Assembly (NCBI GenBank): GCA_021790555.1
Contig: JAJYGY010000305.1
Span: forward strand, 1-5,475
Origin: a bacterium
Lineage (GTDB): Bacteria > Oederibacteriota > JAJYGY01
DNA length: 5,475 nucleotides
Direction of reading: 5' to 3'
Part shown: one piece after another, positions 1 through 5,475 of the stretch
Numbering within the stretch: the first letter of the stretch is position 1
Layout: the number at the start of each line of letters is the position of its first letter
Translations under genes and position numbers: made by a program
Notes under the pieces: generated by a model
Told to the model about the DNA's origin: nothing
The model's database searches: none
What the model saw: only the letters and a program-made list of their open reading frames with translations

Positions 1-1
1 C

Positions 2-805
2 CTGGACAAGGCCGTGGAGGCCCCCGTCTTCTTCATCCGGGCGGCCCTGGCCCAGGAAGGGCTGGACGCCCGGGCGCCGGCGGCCATCCAGAGGCAGGTG
101 GCGGCTCTGCCCGCCAAGCGGCGGGCAGAGGTGCTGCAATCCATTTTTCCGCTGCTGGCGAAGTACCCGACTGAAATGGAGGTGGCCGGGCACCTGCGCC
201 AGGCCGCCGAGACCCTGGCCATGCCGGTGGAGGCGGTCCTGGCGGACTTCCAGTCCTTCCGCCGCGGGCAGGGCAAGGCTCCCTGGCCCAGGAGCGAGGG
301 GGAACCGGGAGCGCCCCTGCCGCGGGCACGGGAAGCGGGGCAGGCCCCGGCCCGGCCCCGCACGGCCATCCAGTCGGTGGAACGCGAGCTGCTGGTGCTG
401 ATGGTGGAGCATCCCCAGCTGATCCCCCGCGCCGCCGAAAGGCTGGCTGGCGCCGGCTTTTCCGACCCGCTTTTCGACGAGGCGGCCCGGCTGCTGTGGG
501 GCTCCCCGGACCGTCCGGTCCTCGAGCTGCGCGATTCGGTGCAGGCCGGCAACCCGGAGCTGGCCGGCCTGCTGGACGAGCTGATGGACCTGCCTCCCAG
601 CTACCACCAGGGGGAGGAGAAGGCCCTGGCGGACCTGGCCGCCCGGCTGAGGCAGGAGCGGGCCAAGCAGGAGCTGGACCTGGTGCTGGGCCGGCTCCAG
701 GACGACGAGGTCAGGCAGGATCCGGAGGAGGTCAAGCGGCTGCTGGCCCAAAGCCAGGAGCTGGGAAGGCAGATCCAGGCACTGAGGCGCGGCGCGGAAT
801 ACTAG
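2..805 (+). CDS. dnaG: DNA primase DnaG, C-terminal part (5' end outside window)
   Basis: DnaG makes the RNA primers for chromosome replication and is recruited to the fork by the DnaB helicase. About 267 codons are present, against roughly 580-620 in a full primase, so the zinc-binding and TOPRIM catalytic parts lie upstream of the window. The frame is open from base 2; a GTG at 14 is internal, not a start. Fragment residues 1-90 look like the tail of the catalytic core, with helical segments such as VFFIRAALAQEGLD and VLQSIFPLLAKYP. A Pro/Arg/Ala/Gly-rich linker follows (about 90-122). The rest, beginning VERELLVLMVEHPQLIP and continuing through GFSDPLFDEAARLL to a charged helix rich in Gln, Glu and Arg, matches the helical DnaB-binding domain. 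It ends in TAG, 49 nt before rpoD, the order of the classical rpsU-dnaG-rpoD operon. Identification rests on the C-terminal domain and on context. Confidence 0.9.
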   Translation: MDKAVEAPVFFIRAALAQEGLDARAPAAIQRQVAALPAKRRAEVLQSIFPLLAKYPTEMEVAGHLRQAAETLAMPVEAVLADFQSFRRGQGKAPWPRSEGEPGAPLPRAREAGQAPARPRTAIQSVERELLVLMVEHPQLIPRAAERLAGAGFSDPLFDEAARLLWGSPDRPVLELRDSVQAGNPELAGLLDELMDLPPSYHQGEEKALADLAARLRQERAKQELDLVLGRLQDDEVRQDPEEVKRLLAQSQELGRQIQALRRGAEY

Positions 806-839
806 GAAGGCGAGGAACCATTCAATCGGGGGAACCCCT

Positions 840-846
840 GGGGGAG
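840..846 (+). promoter_or_regulatory. Ribosome binding site of rpoD
   Basis: GGGGGAG lies 8 nt before the ATG at 855 and supports that start. It is the right arm of a GGGGG-AA-CCCC-T-GGGGG stretch (828-844), so the C run could pair with either G run. I saw no convincing promoter in the 49-nt dnaG-rpoD gap, so rpoD is probably served by promoters further upstream or inside dnaG. Confidence 0.6.
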
Positions 847-854
847 TTCGCGAG

Positions 855-2678
<1,824 letters not shown>

Positions 2679-2685
2679 TTTCGTT

Positions 2686-2692
2686 AGGGAGG
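2686..2692 (+). promoter_or_regulatory. Ribosome binding site of the cyclophilin gene
   Basis: AGGGAGG lies 8 nt before the ATG at 2701 and supports the long, membrane-anchored form. A second purine-rich site, GAGGG at 2760-2764, stands 5 nt before an in-frame ATG at 2770 and could serve a shorter form without the membrane segment. Confidence 0.6.
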
Positions 2693-2700
2693 CCTTCGCC

Positions 2701-3246
2701 ATGGTATTTTTCTGGATCTGCATCGGGCTGGCCGTTCTGGCCGCCGTCTACTTCTTTTTGAGGGAACCCATGGTGGGAAGGAAGATCAAGACCTTCGAAC
2801 CCCTGCCGGCCGGGAGCAAGGTGGGCGTGGCCATCGACCTTGAGAACGGCGGCACCGTCACCCTGGAGCTTTTCCCGGACGTGGCGCCCCAGCACGTGGC
2901 CAGCTTCGTCTCCCTCATCGGGCAGGGATTCTACAAGGGCCTCACCTTCCACCGCGTGGTGCCCGGCTTCGTGGTGCAGGGCGGCTGCCCGGAGGGCACG
3001 GGCACGGGCGGGCCGGGATACTGCGTCAAGGCCGAATTCTCCGACCGCCAGCACCTCACCGGCACCCTGGCCATGGCCCGGGCCGCCGACCCCAATTCCG
3101 GCGGCAGCCAGTTCTACATCTGCCTGGCCCCCCAGCCCGGCCTGGACGGCCAGTACACCGTCTTCGGCCAGGTCACCGAGGGCATGGACGAGGTCTTCAA
3201 GATCAAGAAGGGCGACGTGATGAAGGACGTCAGGATTTTGGAATAG
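2701..3246 (+). CDS. Membrane-anchored cyclophilin-type peptidyl-prolyl cis-trans isomerase
   Basis: The enzyme catalyses cis-trans isomerisation of peptide bonds before proline, helping proteins fold. It has 181 residues: a hydrophobic anchor at about 3-20, a short basic linker (R21, R27, K28, K30), and a complete single-domain cyclophilin fold from about residue 34. Core motifs are FHRVVPGFVVQGG (83-95) with the catalytic Arg85, GTLAMARA (121-128), SGGSQFYI (133-140) and LDGQYTVFGQV (148-158). Tyr152 sits where human cyclophilin A has His126, a common bacterial substitution. The anchor has no signal-peptidase site that I can see, so it is probably a retained transmembrane helix rather than a cleaved signal. 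The gene follows rpoD by 22 nt and precedes a strong terminator, so it is probably the last gene of the dnaG-rpoD transcript. Which side of the membrane the catalytic domain faces is unclear: basic residues follow the helix, which by the positive-inside rule favours the cytoplasm. Confidence 0.93.
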   Translation: MVFFWICIGLAVLAAVYFFLREPMVGRKIKTFEPLPAGSKVGVAIDLENGGTVTLELFPDVAPQHVASFVSLIGQGFYKGLTFHRVVPGFVVQGGCPEGTGTGGPGYCVKAEFSDRQHLTGTLAMARAADPNSGGSQFYICLAPQPGLDGQYTVFGQVTEGMDEVFKIKKGDVMKDVRILE

Positions 3247-3283
3247 CCCCGGCGGATCCGGGAGCGTCGCGACAGCAAAGCCG

Positions 3284-3311
3284 AAGGGCGGCCATGAGGC
3301 CGCCCTTTTTT
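3284..3311 (+). terminator. Rho-independent terminator after the cyclophilin gene
   Basis: A perfect 8-bp stem, GGGCGGCC / GGCCGCCC (3286-3293 with 3298-3305), closes on the 4-nt loop ATGA and is followed by six T residues (3306-3311). AA at 3284-3285 can extend the stem against the first T residues. It stands 37 nt after the cyclophilin stop codon and separates the dnaG-rpoD unit from the SPFH-nfeD unit. Confidence 0.9.
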
Positions 3312-3394
3312 CGTCCCCTGGGCCTTCCCGTCCGGAAATCCCCTCCCGGATCAATCTTTTCGTGAACGGCGCGGGAAAGGGTCTCCGATAGTTG

Positions 3395-3423
3395 TTTCCT
3401 TGGCGTCACGGCGACTTTACAAT
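3395..3423 (+). promoter_or_regulatory. Candidate sigma-70 promoter of the SPFH-nfeD unit
   Basis: TACAAT at 3418-3423 matches five of six bases of the -10 consensus and stands out in this GC-rich DNA. The best -35 at 17-nt spacing is the weak TTTCCT (3395-3400); the better-looking TTGTTT (3392-3397) would leave a 20-nt spacer, which is too long. The site lies after the upstream terminator and about 60 nt before the SPFH start codon, as expected for a new transcription unit. The -10 is fairly convincing, the -35 is not. Confidence 0.45.
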
Positions 3424-3474
3424 CGGGTGCTAGGTTTCCAGGGCCTTTTCCATCCCCTTTGGCTTACCCCCTTC

Positions 3475-3479
3475 GGAGG
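3475..3479 (+). promoter_or_regulatory. Ribosome binding site of the SPFH gene
   Basis: GGAGG ends 5 nt before the ATG at 3485. It supports the start that places a hydrophobic anchor at the very N-terminus of the product. Confidence 0.65.
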
Positions 3480-3484
3480 CACGC

Positions 3485-4396
3485 ATGCCCGTCTTCCTTC
3501 TCATTGTCCTGGTCCTCTTCACCGTGGTGGTCCTGGCCAACAGCGTCATCACCGTCCAGCAGGGATACGAGGTGATGCTGGAGCGCTTCGGCAAGTACGT
3601 GGTGACGCTGAAGCCCGGCCTGCACTTCGTCACGCCCTTCATCTACAAGGTGGGGCGGCGCATGAACATGATGGAGCACGCCATCGAGATCCCCAGCCAG
3701 GAGGTCATCACCAAGGACAACGCCACGGTGACCGTGGACGCCATCGTCTTCCTGGTGGTCACGGACGCCTACAAGGCGGCCTACAACGTGTCCAACTACG
3801 TCAGCGTCTGCCAGCAGCTGGCCCTGGCCAACGTCCGTTCGGTGATCGGGCAGCGCGAGTTCGACACCGTGCTGGCCGAGCGCACCCAGATGAACGAGGA
3901 GATCCTGCGCGACATCGACGCGGCCAGCGAGGTCTGGGGCATCAAGGTGACGCGCGTGGAGATCCGCGACATCCGCCCGCCTTCCGACCTGCTGGCGGCC
4001 ATGGGCGAGCAGAAGAAGGCCGACCAGGAGAAGCGCGCCAAGATCCTCACGGCCGAGGGCGAACAGCAGTCCCAGATCAAGGTGGCCGAGGGCAAGCGCC
4101 AGGCCGTCATCCTGGAATCGCAGGGCAGGCTGGAAGCGGCCCGCAACGAGGCCCAGGCCATCAAGATCACGGCCCAGGCCCAGGCCGACGCCACCAAGGC
4201 CGTGGCCGAGGTCATCCAGGGCCAGGGCCAGGCCGCCATCAACTACTTCCTGGGTCAGAAGTACATCGAGGCCATGGCCCGCATCAACCCGGACGCCAAG
4301 ATCGTGATGATCCCGGCGGACTTCAGCACCGGCATCGCCAGCATCGGCGGCATCGCCACCCTGCTGGGCGGCGAGGGCGGCAAGGGAGGGAAGTGA
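3485..4396 (+). CDS. SPFH/stomatin-like membrane protein, QmcA family
   Basis: At 303 residues it has the length and layout of the QmcA/stomatin branch (E. coli QmcA is about 305). A hydrophobic anchor spans about residues 3-22. The SPFH (band 7) domain follows with the family signatures ERFGKY (33-38), PGLHFVTPF (44-52), IPSQEVITKDN (69-79) and VEIRDIRPP (about 158-166). From about 172 to 245 comes an Ala/Glu/Gln/Lys-rich helical segment typical of the oligomerising coiled coil. The tail is hydrophobic then glycine-rich (GIASIGGIATLLGG, ending GGKGGK). Family members form large ring or cage oligomers at the membrane and are linked to protease control and membrane organisation; the exact client here is unknown. 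The gene starts a new unit after the terminator at 3284-3311 and is followed one base later by an NfeD-like gene, the usual genomic partner of this family. I leave the symbol empty because qmcA and other stomatin names are not separable by eye. Confidence 0.93.
   Translation: MPVFLLIVLVLFTVVVLANSVITVQQGYEVMLERFGKYVVTLKPGLHFVTPFIYKVGRRMNMMEHAIEIPSQEVITKDNATVTVDAIVFLVVTDAYKAAYNVSNYVSVCQQLALANVRSVIGQREFDTVLAERTQMNEEILRDIDAASEVWGIKVTRVEIRDIRPPSDLLAAMGEQKKADQEKRAKILTAEGEQQSQIKVAEGKRQAVILESQGRLEAARNEAQAIKITAQAQADATKAVAEVIQGQGQAAINYFLGQKYIEAMARINPDAKIVMIPADFSTGIASIGGIATLLGGEGGKGGK
4384..4390 (+). promoter_or_regulatory. Ribosome binding site of the NfeD-like gene, inside the SPFH 3' end
   Basis: GGGAGGG lies within the last codons of the SPFH gene, 7 nt before the ATG at 4398. 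With TGA-C-ATG at the junction, ribosomes finishing the first gene can readily restart on the second, which suggests coupled synthesis of the two partners. Confidence 0.65.
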
Positions 4397-4397
4397 C

Positions 4398-4865
4398 ATG
4401 GCCCCTGTTTCGGATCCGGTGCCTTTCTGGTGGGGACTGGCCCTGGGCCTGCTGCTGATGGCGGGGGAACTGTTGGTGCCGGCCACGGTCTTTCTGTGGA
4501 CGGGCATCTCCTGCCTGGCCGTTTCCCTGGTGTTGCTGGTGTTTCCGGGCACGCCCATGGTGGTGGCGCTTCCGGTGTGGGCCGTGCTTTCGGTGGTGGC
4601 CGTGCTGCTGGCGCGCCGGACCCTGAAGCGCGGCCAGGGCCAGGACACGCTGAAGCCCGGAGTTCCGCCCAACCAGTACGGCGCGGACTTCATCGGCGCG
4701 GTGGCCACGCTCTCGGCCGACAGCAAGGGGGGGGTGACGCGCGTGGACCTGCACGGCGCCAACTGGGGCCTGCGCCTGCCCAAGGGCGACCTGAAGGCCG
4801 GCGCCCGGGTGCGCATCAAGGCCGTGGAGGGGATCTACCTGGTGGGAGAGCCGCTGGAGGACTAG
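4398..4865 (+). CDS. NfeD-like membrane protein with C-terminal OB-fold domain
   Basis: This is the short NfeD class (155 residues), the partner of stomatin/QmcA proteins. Three hydrophobic segments are visible at about 10-28, 30-49 and 54-72, with the family's Glu24 and Pro28 between the first two (GELLVPATVF), then the basic stop RRTLKRG. The last third (about 94-153) is the NfeD OB-fold: FIGAVATL, VDLHGANWGLRL, a Lys/Gly turn, AGARVRIKAVEGIYLVGEP. There is no ClpP-like serine protease domain, so it is not the long NfeD form. It lies one base after the SPFH gene and is followed by a hairpin terminator, so the two form a closed bicistronic unit. Inference: the two products assemble in one membrane complex. 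A run of eight G at 4727-4734 (K110-G-G-V113) is a possible slippage site. Confidence 0.9.
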   Translation: MAPVSDPVPFWWGLALGLLLMAGELLVPATVFLWTGISCLAVSLVLLVFPGTPMVVALPVWAVLSVVAVLLARRTLKRGQGQDTLKPGVPPNQYGADFIGAVATLSADSKGGVTRVDLHGANWGLRLPKGDLKAGARVRIKAVEGIYLVGEPLED

Positions 4866-4888
4866 GGAAGGAAATCCGGGGCAGGACG

Positions 4889-4920
4889 GAAAAGGCCGGC
4901 GGGAAACCGCCGGCCTTTTC
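4889..4920. terminator. Hairpin terminator between nfeD-like gene and transposase remnant, possibly bidirectional
   Basis: A perfect 14-bp inverted repeat (4889-4902 with 4907-4920) encloses the 4-nt loop GAAA, which in + strand RNA is a GNRA-type tetraloop. The arm ends in TTTT on both strands, so it could stop transcription from either side, although the T run is short. It stands 23 nt after the nfeD stop and 35 nt beyond the 3' end of the opposing transposase remnant, as expected for a terminator between convergent units. Confidence 0.8.
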
Positions 4921-4955
4921 ATTGGGTCCTTCAGTAAACGTCCGGTAGCCACAAG

Positions 4956-5475
4956 TTAGCTGAGCTCGGCCAGCCCGAACCGGGCCAGGGCCCTGAAGAT
5001 GGCCCGGCGCTCGGCCGTCCTGGCCTTGCGCCCCATTTTCCCCGCGGTTTCCTTCCTGATCAAGCCCTTCGCCGTCTTGTAGAACCTGCTCCGCGCCACG
5101 CGGCCGCGCCAGTGCGGCAAAGTGGCCTCGAGCTCGTTGGCGCTCAGGCCGCCCCGGGTGGCCCTGGGCCGCCGGTTGATCCGGGTGTAGGCGGCCTGCA
5201 GCAGGACCACGCCCCGCCGTCTGGATCTCAACCTTCTGCCGCAGCCCAGGCCGGAGTCCCCCTTTCCTTCCCCGATGACCTGCTCGATCTGGCTGTTGTC
5301 CTGCGGCGTGTGCGGCCGGGAGACCAGGTGGATGACCTTGAAGCGGTCCAGGAGCTCCTTGACCTAGTCGCAGGTGTAGATCTTGGCGTTGTCCGTGGAC
5401 CAGACCAGGGGCAGGCGGCCACGGGCCTTCAGGCGCTTCAGTTGCCGGACCACGTCCGCGGCCTTCAAAGGCCGA
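4956..5475 (-). pseudogene. Degenerate DDE (rve-type) transposase, C-terminal part, interrupted by in-frame TAG
   Basis: Read on the - strand from the window edge, one frame stays open to TAA at 4956-4958 except for a TAG at 5364-5366. It starts RPLKAADVVRQLKRLK, then LVWSTDNAKIYTCD, the stop, VKELLDRFKVIHLVSRPH and TPQDNSQIEQVIGEGKGD. WSTDN and SQIEQ carry the second Asp (codon 5391-5393) and the Glu (codon 5283-5285) of the DDE triad, with exactly 35 codons between them (counting the TAG), the spacing of the integrase core shared by IS3, IS481 and related elements. The first Asp and the N-terminal DNA-binding part lie outside the window. After an Arg-rich stretch that may be out of frame (5215-5232), the C-terminal part continues with YTRINRRPRATRGGLSANEL and a basic tail. 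I cannot name the IS family with certainty. With a stop inside the catalytic core it is probably inactive, unless the TAG is read through or is a sequencing error. Confidence 0.8.

Noticed and set aside
14..16. GTG as a possible gene start at the left edge
   Set aside because: The frame is open and homologous-looking right up to the window edge; this is an internal valine of dnaG.
3331..3350. TCCGG...CCGGA inverted repeat followed by a T-rich stretch, as a second terminator
   Set aside because: There are only 5 bp around a 10-nt loop, without a T tract directly after the stem; this is chance level in GC-rich DNA.
3401..3420. Sigma-54-like promoter (TTGGCGT...CTTTAC)
   Set aside because: The -24 GG is present, but the required GC ten bases further on is AC, so the -12 element is missing.
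4331..4361. Short direct repeats (GGCATCGCCA) at the 3' end of the SPFH gene
   Set aside because: They are explained by the repeated Gly-Ile-Ala residues of the protein tail with biased codons.
3400..4458. 352-codon + strand frame overlapping the SPFH gene
   Set aside because: It would start at TTG inside the promoter region and reads as a Gly/His/Arg-rich shadow of the SPFH codons.
3464..4819. 451-codon - strand frame opposite the SPFH and NfeD genes
   Set aside because: The + strand genes have clear family motifs and ribosome binding sites; the antisense product is low-complexity and spans two genes and their junction.

Overview
The window is GC-rich DNA (about two thirds G+C by eye), densely coded on the + strand. 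It carries a housekeeping cluster: the 3' end of DNA primase dnaG, the complete primary sigma factor rpoD, a membrane-anchored cyclophilin-type peptidyl-prolyl isomerase, and a separate two-gene unit coding for a stomatin/QmcA-like SPFH protein and an NfeD-like partner. The right edge is a decayed DDE transposase on the - strand. The full-length sigma-70 with region 1.1 and a long non-conserved insert, the dnaG-rpoD order and the base composition suggest a high-GC proteobacterium or Desulfobacterota (former Deltaproteobacteria) chromosome. That assignment is an inference without a database search.

Layout. Bases 2-805: dnaG, 5' part outside the window, ending in the DnaB-binding domain. Bases 855-2678: rpoD. 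Bases 2701-3246: anchored cyclophilin, only 22 nt after rpoD and so probably co-transcribed with it. Bases 3284-3311: a strong intrinsic terminator that closes this unit. Bases 3312-3484: non-coding leader with a good -10 box (TACAAT). Bases 3485-4396 and 4398-4865: SPFH and NfeD genes, one base apart, probably translationally coupled. Bases 4889-4920: a 14-bp perfect hairpin between convergent genes. Bases 4956-5475: - strand transposase remnant running off the window, interrupted by an in-frame TAG.

How they fit together. The first unit resembles the macromolecular-synthesis operon (primase and primary sigma factor) with a proline isomerase appended. The second is the widespread stomatin-NfeD membrane pair, thought to form membrane-quality-control assemblies. 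The transposase tail is an insertion relic lying beyond the nfeD terminator.

I do not see a previously undescribed system. The points worth a second look are small: a possible dual-start cyclophilin, a G8 tract in nfeD where loss of one G creates an immediate stop, an unusual residue in the sigma region 4.2 helix-turn-helix, and the decay pattern of the transposase.
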